Shown: positions 16,356 through 25,407, numbered from the stretch's first letter. The stretch: 64,000 nt of DNA from an uncultured Pelagibacteraceae bacterium (GCA_902629075.1 CACOPK010000002.1:1-64000); one strand, 5' to 3'. Numbers and translations are program-made. Notes: generated from the sequence alone by a model not told the origin.

Positions 16356-17195
16356 ATGAAAAAAATTTTAAAACAAATATTGAAATTTTTTTTTAATAAA
16401 CTGGGTTATTCTATAAAAAGAATAAATAAAAATCGTGAAATGTTCGAATTTCCAAGAGATTTTTTTCCAATAGAAATGAATGATATTCAAAAAAAAATAA
16501 TAAGTGAAAGTGAAAAATTTTCTATGACTGGAAGAATAAGGATGTCATTATTATTAAACATCATTGATCATATAAATTCACATAATATTAAAGGAGATAT
16601 TGTTGAATGCGGCGTTTGGAAAGGTGGAAATCTTATTTGTGCACAAAAGTATCTTAATCACTTAAAAATTGATAAAACTATATTTGGCTATGATACATTT
16701 GAAGGAATGACTTCTGAAACAGAATATGATGTACAAGTCAAACAAGCAAAAATAACAAGTCAAAAAGGATCAGCGAATGAATATGTTATAGAAAAAAGGA
16801 TTGCGACAAATATGATGAAATCTATAGATAAATTTAAAGATGGAGGAAAAAATATTTGGGCATATTCAAGCATAGAAGATGTTAAAAAAAATATTAAAAA
16901 AGAACTTTTAACAGATAATATCAAGCTAATAAAAGGACCAGTAGAAACAACTTTGTTGATTTATAATAATTTACCAAAAGAAATTTCACTTTTAAGGCTT
17001 GATACTGATTTTTACGAAAGTACAAAAATTGAATTAGAGGTTTTATATCCCAAAATTGTAAGTGGCGGATTTTTAATAATAGATGATTATGGACATTGGC
17101 AAGGAGCAAAAAAAGCAGTAGACGAATATTTCCAAAATTCGAAACCTTTTATACATTTCGTTGATGAAAGTTGTAGATTAATTATTAAAAAATAG
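16356..17195 (+). CDS. TylF/macrocin-O-methyltransferase family protein
   Basis: A 279-residue SAM-dependent O-methyltransferase. GDIVECGVWKGG (80-91) is the TylF-family motif I, and GYDTFEGMT (about 113-121) the following conserved strand. LDTDFYEST (about 214-222) and IIDDYGHW (about 240-247) provide the acidic residues that bind Mg2+ in the family. The first 25 residues are basic and hydrophobic and may sit at a membrane surface. It ends the sugar cassette; such enzymes cap or decorate glycans, but the substrate here is unknown. About 190 bp without a gene follow before tRNA-Leu. Confidence 0.8.
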   Translation: MKKILKQILKFFFNKLGYSIKRINKNREMFEFPRDFFPIEMNDIQKKIISESEKFSMTGRIRMSLLLNIIDHINSHNIKGDIVECGVWKGGNLICAQKYLNHLKIDKTIFGYDTFEGMTSETEYDVQVKQAKITSQKGSANEYVIEKRIATNMMKSIDKFKDGGKNIWAYSSIEDVKKNIKKELLTDNIKLIKGPVETTLLIYNNLPKEISLLRLDTDFYESTKIELEVLYPKIVSGGFLIIDDYGHWQGAKKAVDEYFQNSKPFIHFVDESCRLIIKK

Positions 17196-17283
17196 AACAA
17201 ATTAAAGCAAAGATAAAATATTGAGAGATAGTAAGATAAACTTGTAGGTTTAAAAAGAAAAAGTTGAGGGACTTTATAGGATA

Positions 17284-17303
17284 ACTAGAAACAGACTAGA
17301 AAC
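17284..17303 (+). repeat. short direct repeat in intergenic region
   Basis: ACTAGAAAC occurs at 17284-17292 and again at 17295-17303, separated by AG, followed by TAGGGAG. It lies in the 191-bp stretch (17196-17386) between the sugar cassette and tRNA-Leu, where I see no ORF and no clear hairpin. It may be a remnant of past rearrangement or a binding site; nothing decides. Confidence 0.3.
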
Positions 17304-17325
17304 TAGGGAGATAAAATAAAAAAAA

Positions 17326-17354
17326 TTTACTTATTCCTCTTGTTCAATTATAAA
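17326..17354 (+). promoter_or_regulatory. candidate promoter of tRNA-Leu
   Basis: TTTACT (17326-17331), 17 bp, TATAAA (17349-17354). A start near 17361 would give a leader of about 26 nt before the mature tRNA. The -35 box matches the consensus only in part and the region is very A+T rich, so the call is tentative. Confidence 0.35.
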
Positions 17355-17386
17355 TATTGGCATAAACACTCATGAAATTCATTAAT

Positions 17387-17472
17387 GCCCTCGTGGTGAA
17401 ATTGGTAGACACAAAGGACTTAAAATCCTTGCCGCTTGCGGAGTGCCAGTTCGAGTCTGGCCGAGGGCACCA
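17387..17472 (+). tRNA. tRNA-Leu(UAA)
   Basis: 86 nt including an encoded CCA. The acceptor stem GCCCTCG pairs with CGAGGGC (17462-17468), then A and CCA. The anticodon stem AAGGA/TCCTT encloses loop CTTAAAA with anticodon TAA. A long variable arm (class II tRNA) and the T-arm GTTCGAGTC are present. The ATG of the next protein gene is only three bases after the CCA. Confidence 0.96.
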
Positions 17473-17475
17473 CTC

Positions 17476-19305
17476 ATGACAGCTAAGAATAGGTATGTTC
17501 TATCTCTTACTTTTACTTTTTTTATAATTTACTGGTTTATTATTTTTTACAACTCAGACGGAAAAGATCTAATAGCAAGTTTTATAAATAATATTGATGA
17601 TTGGCAATATTATACATTGATTTATAATTTTGCTAATTTTAATTTTTCACCGACATATGACCCAACAGTTGAATATTCAAAGTTTCTTTCTTTTCCAATC
17701 TATTCAATTTTATACCATGCTTTATTTTTTAAAATTTTTAATATTTATGGTTTTGTAATTGTAAGCTTCTTAATAATATTTATATTTTTTTACTTACTGA
17801 TTAGTTTTTTTCAAAAAATTGGAATAAACATTTTTTACTCTGCCTTAATTGCAACAATGATCTTTTGTTTGGGGAATTTTATCGATTATTTTAATTTTGA
17901 TATTGCTTATTATAAAGCAATAGGGGAGTTATATGGGTTAAGAATTCCAAGACCTTCAATTACTCATCTATATTTTTTTTTATTTCTACTTTTATTGATA
18001 ACTACGAAAAGTGGAGATCAATTTAATATAAAAAAACTCTCACTAATCGGCGCTACTTTAGCATTAATGTGGGGAAGCTTTTATTATAACCTTGCCATAT
18101 CTGCTCTAATTTTTTTATTTTATTATACATATATTTTAATAAGTGATAAAAAATTAAAAATATCAACATTCATAAAAAATTTAATTATATTAGGTTTTTT
18201 TGTTATTTTATTTTCAGTTCCATTATTATTTATATTAGTAAAAAGTGAACCAGACTACTTAGTTAGGGTTGGAATTATAGATTTAGATTTTACCAAAAAA
18301 AAAATATTGATTTTACACTTTCTTTCAAAAATAATTGACATCAAGTTTCTTTTAATATTTGGATTAATTACAACTATTTATGTATATTTAAATATTCACA
18401 ATAAATACGAAAAAAGAACAATAAATTGTTTATATTTTATTTTTTTAAGTTCTTTTATAGCTCCAATTTTATTTATTGTTTTAGCGCCTTCTATTAGTGA
18501 AATATACCATTTTTCAAACTCTTTAGTTGCGCTAAGTTTTTTTGTTTTATTGGTTTATATTTTTATGATTATCAATACTCTTAGTGGTAAATATGAAATC
18601 TTTAACAAATATTTATCAAATTTTTTAATCATTTTTTTAATTTTTGTTTACTCAATTACAATGTTAGATGATATTAAAAAAAGATCTTCTTTAAATTCAA
18701 ATAAACACATCTACGATTTTGTGAATTTTTTCAAAAGTAAAAATTTTAGTAAAAATATACCCATTTTAACTTTTGATGGAAAAATACAAACAAATCTTAT
18801 TTTGAATGGATATAATAATTTTAATATCGTTTTAGGTGTTAATACGTCCATTAATGATAGTATCATGGAAGAAAAAATTATTACTATATTTAAATATCTT
18901 AAATTAGATGTTGAGGATTATAAAAAATTTATAGAAAATAAAAAAACTGGCTGGAGATTTATAAACCCTAACATTGGTAGCAGTTTTTATATGAAATATC
19001 AGGCAAATAACTTAAAAACATTTAATGACAGTATGGATTTTAATGATGAAGAACTAAGGTATATAAAAAATTCTTCACCACTACATTCTCAACAATTAAT
19101 TATTCCACAGTTTGAAATAAATCGTCTAATTTTAGAATTTTTGAATTTTGATAAAAAGATTAATATAGAGCCAAAATTGATTATTGTTAACAAAAATGAT
19201 AAATTTTTACAAAATCTAAATATTAATGCAGAGATATTTTGTAGATTAAATATTAACGAAACTTATTTTGTTTATATTGATAAAACAATTAATTCATGCA
19301 CTTAG
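17476..19305 (+). CDS. large polytopic membrane protein, GT-C glycosyltransferase-like, unknown function
   Basis: A 609-residue protein with about twelve hydrophobic segments in residues 8-397 (for example 8-25, 92-113, 118-135, 234-255, 289-306, 318-338, 347-368, 379-397) and a soluble C-terminal part of about 210 residues. An acidic pair in the first external loop (NNIDDW, 38-43) and the multi-TM-plus-soluble-tail layout resemble GT-C glycosyltransferases that use polyprenyl-phosphate sugars; this is inference. The ATG at 17476 is chosen because the longer in-frame start lies inside tRNA-Leu. It sits beside the sugar cassette, which supports a role in surface glycans. I do not recognise a specific family. 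Confidence 0.6.
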   Translation: MTAKNRYVLSLTFTFFIIYWFIIFYNSDGKDLIASFINNIDDWQYYTLIYNFANFNFSPTYDPTVEYSKFLSFPIYSILYHALFFKIFNIYGFVIVSFLIIFIFFYLLISFFQKIGINIFYSALIATMIFCLGNFIDYFNFDIAYYKAIGELYGLRIPRPSITHLYFFLFLLLLITTKSGDQFNIKKLSLIGATLALMWGSFYYNLAISALIFLFYYTYILISDKKLKISTFIKNLIILGFFVILFSVPLLFILVKSEPDYLVRVGIIDLDFTKKKILILHFLSKIIDIKFLLIFGLITTIYVYLNIHNKYEKRTINCLYFIFLSSFIAPILFIVLAPSISEIYHFSNSLVALSFFVLLVYIFMIINTLSGKYEIFNKYLSNFLIIFLIFVYSITMLDDIKKRSSLNSNKHIYDFVNFFKSKNFSKNIPILTFDGKIQTNLILNGYNNFNIVLGVNTSINDSIMEEKIITIFKYLKLDVEDYKKFIENKKTGWRFINPNIGSSFYMKYQANNLKTFNDSMDFNDEELRYIKNSSPLHSQQLIIPQFEINRLILEFLNFDKKINIEPKLIIVNKNDKFLQNLNINAEIFCRLNINETYFVYIDKTINSCT

Positions 19306-19330
19306 ATAAATTAAATCATAAAAATAAAAA

Positions 19331-20110
19331 ATGTTTAAAAAGAAAATTTATATAGTTTCTGATAAAAATAAGCCATCAATTAAAATTAAAAAATTGCTGG
19401 TTAAAAAATTAAAAATTTCAAATTTAAATAAAGCGGATATTATTATTGTTCTTGGAGGTGATGGTTTTATGCTTCAGACATTAAAAAAATTTTATAAATT
19501 TAATAAGCCATTTTATGGAATAAATACTGGTGACTATGGATTTTTAATGAATAAATTTTCAAAAGATAATTTAGTCAAAAATTTATCTAACGTAGACTTA
19601 ATTAAAATTTCACCAATCCAAATGATAGTAAAAAATAAAAAAGGTAAATTTAAAAAATCAATAGCAATTAATGAAGTTTCTATTTTAAGACAAAGTAGAC
19701 AGGCCGCATCCTTATCTGTTAGCAATGGATCTAAAATTATAATAAAGAAATTAAGAGGTGATGGTTTATTAGTTTCAACACCTGCTGGTAGTACAGCTTA
19801 TAATCTTTCTGTGCATGGGCCCATTTTAAATTTAAATTCAAACAAAATAGCTATCTCTCCCGTAAGTCCTTTTAGACCAAGAAGATGGAGGGGAAAAATT
19901 GTCAGCAATAAGTCAAAAATAATTATAAAAAACCTCAATCCATTTAAAAGACCAATTAGTGCTGTGGCAGATAATTTTGAGGTGAGAAATGCAGTTATGG
20001 TAAAAGTAAGTGAAAATAAAAAAATAGTATTTAATCTTCTTTACAATAAAAATAAATCAATAGAGAAAAAAATTAAAATAGAACAATTAAGAAATGAGGT
20101 TGGTAAGTAG
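19331..20110 (+). CDS. nadK: NAD kinase
   Basis: Phosphorylates NAD+ to NADP+. GGDGFML (42-48) is the GGDG motif with the catalytic Asp, NTGDYGFLMN (65-74) is the NTGxxGFL motif, and STPAGSTAYNLS (about 153-164) binds the nucleotide. The length of 259 matches the short alphaproteobacterial NAD kinases. Start codon chosen as the first ATG 25 bp after the GT-C-like gene. Its stop is four bases from the 3' end of the convergent tRNA-Thr, leaving no room for a terminator. Confidence 0.94.
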   Translation: MFKKKIYIVSDKNKPSIKIKKLLVKKLKISNLNKADIIIVLGGDGFMLQTLKKFYKFNKPFYGINTGDYGFLMNKFSKDNLVKNLSNVDLIKISPIQMIVKNKKGKFKKSIAINEVSILRQSRQAASLSVSNGSKIIIKKLRGDGLLVSTPAGSTAYNLSVHGPILNLNSNKIAISPVSPFRPRRWRGKIVSNKSKIIIKNLNPFKRPISAVADNFEVRNAVMVKVSENKKIVFNLLYNKNKSIEKKIKIEQLRNEVGK

Positions 20111-20114
20111 CTTG

Positions 20115-20190
20115 TGGTGCCCCCACACGGACTCGAACCGCGGACCTACTGATTACAAATCAGTTGCTCTACCAACTGAGCTATAGGGGC
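20115..20190 (-). tRNA. tRNA-Thr(UGU)
   Basis: 76 nt on the minus strand including encoded CCA (20115-20117 on the plus strand). The acceptor stem GCCCCTA pairs with TGGGGGC (one G-U pair). The anticodon stem ACTGA/TCAGT encloses loop TTTGTAA, anticodon TGT. It follows rlmB by 38 bp on the same strand. A TATAAT-like hexamer (plus-strand 20212-20217) lies in that gap, without a convincing -35 box, so it may be read through from rlmB. Confidence 0.96.
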
Positions 20191-20228
20191 GTCCAGAGTT
20201 TTTTAATAGTAATTATAATAAGATCAAG

Positions 20229-20966
20229 TTATTTTTTATTAATATTTATATGATGAAATACAATAGAGGCGCTATTTGAAAGATTTAAACTTTCTATTTT
20301 CGTGTTTATTTCAATCTTTACAATGAAGTCTAGGTATTTTTCTGTATGTTTTTTCATTCCATATCCTTCAGATCCAAAAACTAAAACATTATTTCCTTGC
20401 CACTCTATATCTGTAAGTTTTTTGTTACCAGATGCATCAAACCCATATATCCAAAAATTTTTTTCTCTTAAGGATTTTAAAGTAGAATTTATATTTGAAA
20501 CAATAAATATATTTAAATACTCTATACATCCACTTGCCGCTTTATACATTAGCTTGCTTGTTTCTGGATAATCTCTCTCTCTTACTATCAATCCATCAAT
20601 ATTAAATGCACTAGCGCTCCTTATAATTGAGCCAATATTTCTCGGATCAGTTGCTCCTGCTAAGCACACGAGATTTAATTTTTCTTTTTTTTTAATAAAT
20701 TCTTTAAGTTGAATATTTTCTAATTTTTCAACTTCTGCAATAAATCCTTGATGTAAAATACCTTCTTTTTTACAGTAATTGTCTAACTCTTTTTTTGTTT
20801 TATAAAAAATCTTTAAACCTTTAAGTAAGTTTTTATTTGGACTTTCTCTATTTATTGTTTTCTTGCTTTCTTCAGTTAAAAATATTTTTAGAACCTTCCT
20901 GTCATTATTTTTAAGAGCTTCTATTACAGGGTGCTTTCCTACTATAAAATATGTAGATTTATTCAT
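20229..20966 (-). CDS. rlmB: 23S rRNA (guanosine-2'-O)-methyltransferase RlmB-like
   Basis: SPOUT/TrmH group 3 enzyme of 245 residues. The N-terminal SpoU substrate-binding domain covers about 1-85 (FIVGKHPVIEALKNN, 7-21). The catalytic knot has motif 1 GATDPRNIGSIIRSASAF (about 103-120), motif 2 VFGSEGYGMKK (about 195-205) and motif 3 ESLNLSNSASIVF (about 223-235). E. coli RlmB methylates G2251 of 23S rRNA; the same role is likely but other group members methylate tRNA. It is divergent from the tRNA-Tyr/tuf operon across 133 bp. Confidence 0.88.
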   Translation of the reverse strand: MNKSTYFIVGKHPVIEALKNNDRKVLKIFLTEESKKTINRESPNKNLLKGLKIFYKTKKELDNYCKKEGILHQGFIAEVEKLENIQLKEFIKKKEKLNLVCLAGATDPRNIGSIIRSASAFNIDGLIVRERDYPETSKLMYKAASGCIEYLNIFIVSNINSTLKSLREKNFWIYGFDASGNKKLTDIEWQGNNVLVFGSEGYGMKKHTEKYLDFIVKIEINTKIESLNLSNSASIVFHHININKK

Positions 20967-21017
20967 TTTGACCTTATTTTACACGTTTTTTAACAGATTT
21001 TACCATAAATTCTAATA

Positions 21018-21045
21018 TTGCAATTATAAGATAAAAATATATAAA
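21018..21045 (+). promoter_or_regulatory. promoter of the tRNA-Tyr/tRNA-Gly/tuf operon
   Basis: TTGCAA (21018-21023), 16 bp, TATAAA (21040-21045), followed at once by the GC-rich CCGCC. The spacer length and -10 box equal those before rpsD and rpsM. A GC-rich discriminator after the -10 box is typical of stringently controlled stable-RNA promoters; that is inferred. A start near 21052 leaves about 48 nt before tRNA-Tyr. A small GCCT/AGGC hairpin (21048-21062) followed by TTTATT lies at the start of the transcript. Confidence 0.6.
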
Positions 21046-21099
21046 CCGCCTGTTGTTTAGGCTTTATTAAACATGTGGACACTCTTCCATTTAATATTT

Positions 21100-21185
<86 letters not shown>

Positions 21186-21222
21186 TTTAATAATGTTTAA
21201 ACAGGAGTGAACACTTGGGTTT

Positions 21223-21296
21223 GCGGGTGTAGTTCAGTGGTAGAACACTAGCCTTCCAAGCTGGTTGCGTGGGTTCGATTCCCATCACCCGCTCCA
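21223..21296 (+). tRNA. tRNA-Gly(UCC)
   Basis: 74 nt with CCA encoded. The acceptor stem GCGGGTG pairs with CACCCGC (21286-21292). The anticodon stem CTAGC/GCTGG encloses CTTCCAA, anticodon TCC. It is 37 bp after tRNA-Tyr and 40 bp before tuf, so excision by tRNA processing probably creates the tuf mRNA 5' end. Confidence 0.96.
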
Positions 21297-21336
21297 AATG
21301 TAAAAAAAAAAAATTATAAGTGAGGTATAAAATATA

Positions 21337-22527
21337 ATGTCTAAAGAAAAGTTTAATAGATCGAAGCCACATTGTAATATAGGTACAATTGGCCATGTAG
21401 ACCACGGTAAAACAACTCTTACAGCTGCAATCACAAAAGTATTGTCAGAGACTGGTGGAGCGCAATTTACTGCGTATGATCAAATTGATAAAGCGCCAGA
21501 AGAGAAAGAGAGAGGTATTACTATTTCAACAGCTCACGTTGAGTATGAGACAGAAAAAAGACATTATGCTCACGTAGATTGTCCTGGTCACGCTGACTAT
21601 GTAAAAAATATGATTACTGGTGCAGCACAAATGGATGGAGCGATATTAGTTGTAAACGCTGCAGATGGTCCAATGCCACAAACTAAAGAACATATTCTTT
21701 TAGCAAGACAAGTTGGTGTGCCTGCTATTGTAGTATTCTTAAATAAAGTAGATCAGGTTGATGATAAAGAAATGATAGATTTAGTCGAAGAAGAAATTAA
21801 GGAACTTCTAACATCTTATAAATTTCCTGGTGATAAAACTCCAATTATTAAGGGTTCAGCTTTAGCGGCAGTAGAAGGCAAAGATGAAGCAATTGGTAAA
21901 AATGCAATTATGGAATTAATGAAAGCAGTTGACGATTTTATTCCACAACCAGATAGACCAAAAGATAAACCTTTTTTAATGCCAGTAGAAGACGTATTCT
22001 CTATTTCTGGAAGAGGAACAGTTGTTACGGGCAGAGTAGAACAAGGTGTTGTTAAAACTGGTGAAGAAATAGAAATAGTTGGAATTAGAGAAACTAAAAA
22101 ATCTGTATGTACTGGTGTTGAAATGTTCAGAAAAATTCTAGACACTGGAGAAGCAGGAGACAATATCGGGGCCTTATTAAGAGGTGTTGAAAGAACAGAT
22201 GTAGAGAGAGGTCAAGTTCTTTGTAAACCAGGCTCAGTCACTCCACATACTAAATTTGAGGCACAAGCTTATGTATTAAAAAAAGAAGAAGGTGGAAGAC
22301 ACACTCCATTTTTTACTAAGTATAGACCTCAGTTTTATTTTAGAACGACGGATGTAACTGGCGAAGTAGAATTACCTGCTGGAACAGAGATGGTTATGCC
22401 AGGTGATGATGCTAAATTTACTGTTAAACTAATTACTCCTATTGCTATGAGTGAGAAGTTAAATTTTGCGATTAGAGAAGGTGGTAGAACAGTAGGAGCT
22501 GGAGTAGTAACTAAAATTATAGAGTAA
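21337..22527 (+). CDS. tuf: elongation factor Tu
   Basis: GTPase that delivers aminoacyl-tRNA to the ribosome. P-loop GHVDHGKTT (19-27), effector segment [13 protein letters not shown] (about 59-71), DCPGHADY (about 81-88) and NKVD (about 136-139) are all present, followed by domains 2 and 3. The length of 396 is standard. It lies between tRNA-Gly and tRNA-Trp. No second copy follows fusA in this window, so this may be the only tuf. A 12-A tract (21302-21313) and a modest TGAGG (21321-21325) precede the ATG. Confidence 0.98.
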   Translation: MSKEKFNRSKPHCNIGTIGHVDHGKTTLTAAITKVLSETGGAQFTAYDQIDKAPEEKERGITISTAHVEYETEKRHYAHVDCPGHADYVKNMITGAAQMDGAILVVNAADGPMPQTKEHILLARQVGVPAIVVFLNKVDQVDDKEMIDLVEEEIKELLTSYKFPGDKTPIIKGSALAAVEGKDEAIGKNAIMELMKAVDDFIPQPDRPKDKPFLMPVEDVFSISGRGTVVTGRVEQGVVKTGEEIEIVGIRETKKSVCTGVEMFRKILDTGEAGDNIGALLRGVERTDVERGQVLCKPGSVTPHTKFEAQAYVLKKEEGGRHTPFFTKYRPQFYFRTTDVTGEVELPAGTEMVMPGDDAKFTVKLITPIAMSEKLNFAIREGGRTVGAGVVTKIIE

Positions 22528-22535
22528 AACTCCAT

Positions 22536-22611
22536 AGGAGTGTAGCTCAATTGGTAGAGCGCTGGTCTCCAAAACCAGAGGTTGGGGGTTCGATTCCCTC
22601 CGCTCCTGCCA
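22536..22611 (+). tRNA. tRNA-Trp(CCA)
   Basis: 76 nt with CCA encoded. The acceptor stem AGGAGTG pairs with CGCTCCT (22601-22607, one G-U pair). The anticodon stem CTGGT/ACCAG encloses CTCCAAA with anticodon CCA. It begins nine bases after the tuf stop and ends 18 bases before secE, the conserved tuf-trnW-secE order. Confidence 0.96.
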
Positions 22612-22629
22612 TAAAAGATATAAATATTT

Positions 22630-22821
22630 ATGAAAAACCCACTTAAATTTTTTCAAGAAGTTAAAAACGAGGCTTTTAAGGTTTCATGGCCCACAACGAA
22701 AGAGACTGTACAAGGCTCATTGATGGTTGCAGCAATGGCTATAATAGCTTCCTTATTTTTTTTACTTTTAGATCAAATTTTAAAGTTTTTTTTAGAAATA
22801 ATTCTTAAGGTGAGTTTCTAA
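22630..22821 (+). CDS. secE: preprotein translocase subunit SecE
   Basis: A 63-residue single-spanning SecE of the minimal type. FFQEVKNEAFKVSWPTTKET (8-27) is the amphipathic cytoplasmic helix with the conserved KVSWP turn, and the membrane segment runs roughly 32-60. Clamps SecY in the translocon; secY is in the spc operon at 45425. Its stop overlaps the nusG start by one base. Confidence 0.95.
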   Translation: MKNPLKFFQEVKNEAFKVSWPTTKETVQGSLMVAAMAIIASLFFLLLDQILKFFLEIILKVSF

Positions 22822-23351
22822 TGGCTAATTGGTTTATTGTACAATCACATTCAAGTTTTGAGAATAAAGTTGCTCAACAAATTAAAGATGAAGCTGACAA
22901 AACCAAAGTATCAGATAAAATTGAGGAAATAATTGTACCAACACATGATGTTACAGAGGTTAGGAGAGGAAAAAGAGTACAAAGAAAGAAAAAATTTTTT
23001 CCAGGATATGTCTTAATTAAATGCGAAATGACAGATGATATTTATCATATGATTAAAAATTTGAAAAAAGTCAGTGGTTTTTTAGGATCAAAAGGATCCC
23101 CAGTTCCTGTATCTAATAAAGAAATAGAAAAGATTTTAGGCGAAATAAAAGATGGTGTAGTTCAACCAAAATCTGGTATAGATTACGCCATTGGCGAAAA
23201 AGTTCAAGTTATCGATGGACCATTTGCATCATTTAGTGGTTTGGTCGAGGAGATAGATGAAGATAAATCTAAATTGAAGGTTTCAGTTTCAATTTTTGGC
23301 AGACCTACTCCTGTTGAACTAGAATTTAACCAAGTAGAGAAAGCAAGTTAA
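22821..23351 (+). CDS. nusG: transcription termination/antitermination protein NusG
   Basis: A 176-residue NusG. The NGN domain (about 3-110) has [18 protein letters not shown] and the RNA-polymerase-binding [12 protein letters not shown] (about 59-70). The C-terminal KOW domain contains [21 protein letters not shown] (split at about 126-146), which contacts Rho or S10. It is coupled to secE and rplK by one-base overlaps. No unusual insertion. Confidence 0.97.
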   Translation: MANWFIVQSHSSFENKVAQQIKDEADKTKVSDKIEEIIVPTHDVTEVRRGKRVQRKKKFFPGYVLIKCEMTDDIYHMIKNLKKVSGFLGSKGSPVPVSNKEIEKILGEIKDGVVQPKSGIDYAIGEKVQVIDGPFASFSGLVEEIDEDKSKLKVSVSIFGRPTPVELEFNQVEKAS

Positions 23352-23779
23352 TGGCAAAAAAAGAAATTACAGGTTATGTAAAATTACAAATAAAGGGTGG
23401 TCAAGCTAATCCCGCACCTCCTGTTGGTCCAGCTTTAGGTCAAAGAGGAATTAACATTATGGATTTTTGCAAAGCTTTTAATGAAAAGACAAAAAATTTA
23501 ATGGGAAAACCTGTGCCTGTAATTATAACTGTTTATAAAGATAAAAAGTTTGATTTTATAATTAAAACACCTCCTGCCACTTTTTACATTAAAGAAAAAT
23601 TGAAATTGAAAAGTGGGTCATCTGAACCTGGAAGAAATATAGTTAAATCAATCACAAAAAAACAGTTAGAAGAAATAGCAAAAGAAAAAATGGCTGATTT
23701 AAACGCTCATGATATTAATCAAGCAGCTAAAATTATAGCAGGCTCTGCTAGATCAATGGGTATTGAGGTAAAAGATTAA
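23351..23779 (+). CDS. rplK: 50S ribosomal protein L11
   Basis: 142 residues, normal length. [20 protein letters not shown] (14-33) is the N-terminal, thiostrepton-site domain, and the C-terminal rRNA-binding domain ends with ARSMGIEV. L11 forms the base of the L7/L12 stalk and is needed for RelA activation. Overlaps nusG and rplA by one base. Confidence 0.97.
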   Translation: MAKKEITGYVKLQIKGGQANPAPPVGPALGQRGINIMDFCKAFNEKTKNLMGKPVPVIITVYKDKKFDFIIKTPPATFYIKEKLKLKSGSSEPGRNIVKSITKKQLEEIAKEKMADLNAHDINQAAKIIAGSARSMGIEVKD

Positions 23780-24468
23780 TGACATCAAAAAGATTTAAAA
23801 ATTTATTAGAAATTGTTAAAGATAAAAAATCTAAGACTATAAAGGAGTTGCTTCCAGAAATAAAAAAGAACTGCACAACAAAATTTGATGAGTCTATTGA
23901 TCTAAGTTTACAAATAAACAATAAGCAAAAAAAAGGAGAGGTAAATATTAGAACTGTAGTAAATATGCCATCAGGAACAGGAAAAAAAATTAAAGTAGCT
24001 GTTTTATGTGATGATTCCAAAAAAACATCAGCGGAAAAAGCAGGTGCGGATATAGTTGGCTCAGACGACTTAATCGAAAAAATTAAAGCAGGCGAGCTTA
24101 ATTTTGAAAAATTAATATGTACTCCTAAAATGATGATAAGTTTAGCCAAGCTAGGTAAAATATTAGGACCGAAAGGATTAATGCCAAATCCTAAACTTGG
24201 AACAGTAACTGATGATATTGAACAGGCTGTAAAGAACGCAAAAGCAGGTCAAGTTGAGATTAAAAATGATAAAGATGGAAATATAGGAATAAGTTTAGGA
24301 AAAAAATCTTTCACTGACGATAAAATTTTATCAAACTTTAATGCAATAATTGAGACATTAGAAAAAGAAAAAGGCAACAATTCATTTAAAGGTGAGATGA
24401 TAAAAAGTATACACCTTACTTCTACAATGGGTATTGCTTATAAACTAAAATTAGATAAACATTTTTAA
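23779..24468 (+). CDS. rplA: 50S ribosomal protein L1
   Basis: 229 residues. The two-domain L1 has GSDDLIEKIKAGELNFEKLI (near 94-113) and the signature ILGPKGLMPNPKLGTVT (about 128-144). It forms the mobile L1 stalk and, in E. coli, represses its own operon by binding the L11 leader. One base separates it from rplJ. Starts on the last base of rplK. Confidence 0.97.
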   Translation: MTSKRFKNLLEIVKDKKSKTIKELLPEIKKNCTTKFDESIDLSLQINNKQKKGEVNIRTVVNMPSGTGKKIKVAVLCDDSKKTSAEKAGADIVGSDDLIEKIKAGELNFEKLICTPKMMISLAKLGKILGPKGLMPNPKLGTVTDDIEQAVKNAKAGQVEIKNDKDGNIGISLGKKSFTDDKILSNFNAIIETLEKEKGNNSFKGEMIKSIHLTSTMGIAYKLKLDKHF

Positions 24469-24469
24469 T

Positions 24470-24976
24470 ATGAATAAAGATCAAAAGAAAAATTACATTG
24501 AAAAAATGACTTCAGAAATTGACAAGTCTCAAGCTGTAATTGTTACTCATTATCAAGGATTAAACATGCCACAACTAGATCAGTTAAGAAAACAAATGAG
24601 AGAACATGGTATATTATTCAAAATTACAAAAAATAGAATTACGAAAATAGCACTAGAAAAAACTAGAGCTAAAGAACTGGGCAAATTATTTGCAGGCCCA
24701 ACAGCGGTAGCAATGTCTGATGATGCAATCACATCTGCAAAAATTCTAACTAAATTTTCCAAAGAAAATTCTAATCTTAAAATTTTAGGTGGAATTATGG
24801 GAGACGAGATTCTTGACGTTGCGGCTGTTCAAAATGTTGCAACTTTACCTACGCTTGATGAAGCAAGGGCTAAAATAGTAGGTATTTTAAGGACTCCAGC
24901 TCAAAAATTAGCTACGATTTTACTTGCGCCGGCGACAAAAATCGCTATTTTGGCCAGCGAAAAATCAAAAAAATAA
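24470..24976 (+). CDS. rplJ: 50S ribosomal protein L10
   Basis: 168 residues. The N-terminal rRNA-binding domain includes [20 protein letters not shown] (23-42) and [10 protein letters not shown] (54-63). The C-terminal helix (about 140-168) is the docking site for L7/L12 dimers. rplL follows after 19 nt. As in other bacteria, an L10/L12 translational control is expected, but no clear leader structure is visible in the one-base gap upstream. Confidence 0.96.
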   Translation: MNKDQKKNYIEKMTSEIDKSQAVIVTHYQGLNMPQLDQLRKQMREHGILFKITKNRITKIALEKTRAKELGKLFAGPTAVAMSDDAITSAKILTKFSKENSNLKILGGIMGDEILDVAAVQNVATLPTLDEARAKIVGILRTPAQKLATILLAPATKIAILASEKSKK

Positions 24977-24995
24977 CCAGGGACACAAAAATATT

Positions 24996-25364
24996 ATGGC
25001 CGATCTAAATAAAATTATAGACGAATTATCAAGTTTAACAGTAGTAGAAGCTGCTGAACTATCAAAACAACTTGAAGAGAAGTGGGGAGTAACAGCTGCA
25101 GCAGCAGTAGCAGCACCAGCAGCAGCAGGTGGAGCTGCGCCAGCAGAAGAAAAAGATGAATTCACTATTGTACTAGCTTCAGCAGGTGACAAAAAAATTA
25201 ATGTTATCAAAGAAATAAGAGCAGTTACATCATTAGGACTAAAAGAAGCAAAAGATTTAGTTGAAGGTGCTCCTAAAGAAGTAAAAGCTGGTGTTAATAA
25301 AAAAGAAGCAGAAGAAATTAAACAAAAATTAGAAGCCGCAGGCGCAAAAGTAGAACTCAAGTAA
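24996..25364 (+). CDS. rplL: 50S ribosomal protein L7/L12
   Basis: 122 residues. The N-terminal dimerisation domain has [20 protein letters not shown], then an Ala-rich hinge (about 36-52), then the factor-binding domain with [20 protein letters not shown] (about 67-86). ATG 24996 is chosen because it gives the normal MADLNKII start; a longer frame beginning at 24924 would overlap rplJ and add 24 unrelated residues. A 43-bp gap with no obvious terminator separates it from rpoB. Confidence 0.97.
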   Translation: MADLNKIIDELSSLTVVEAAELSKQLEEKWGVTAAAAVAAPAAAGGAAPAEEKDEFTIVLASAGDKKINVIKEIRAVTSLGLKEAKDLVEGAPKEVKAGVNKKEAEEIKQKLEAAGAKVELK

Positions 25365-25407
25365 TTAGCTTAAATAATTTTATTAAGTTAGTAACTCAAA
25401 AAAATTA

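Noticed and set aside
17196-17386. Possible integrase attachment repeat or cryptic gene next to tRNA-Leu.
   Set aside because: No partial tRNA copy, no integrase and no ORF are visible; only a 9-bp direct repeat.
17443-17475. Upstream in-frame start (GTG at 17443) for the GT-C-like protein, adding 11 residues.
   Set aside because: These codons are inside tRNA-Leu; translating the T-arm and acceptor stem is implausible, and ATG 17476 is available.
21048-21068. GCCT/AGGC mini-hairpin followed by TTTATT as a terminator or attenuator before tRNA-Tyr.
   Set aside because: Only 4 bp of stem with a 7-base loop; too weak to call.
24924-24995. Longer start for rplL.
   Set aside because: The extra 24 residues lie inside rplJ in another frame and are unlike L7/L12; ATG 24996 gives the normal start.
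24965-25360. Long antisense open frame opposite rplL (131 residues).
   Set aside because: It is a mirror of the Ala-rich hinge codons and shows no family features.
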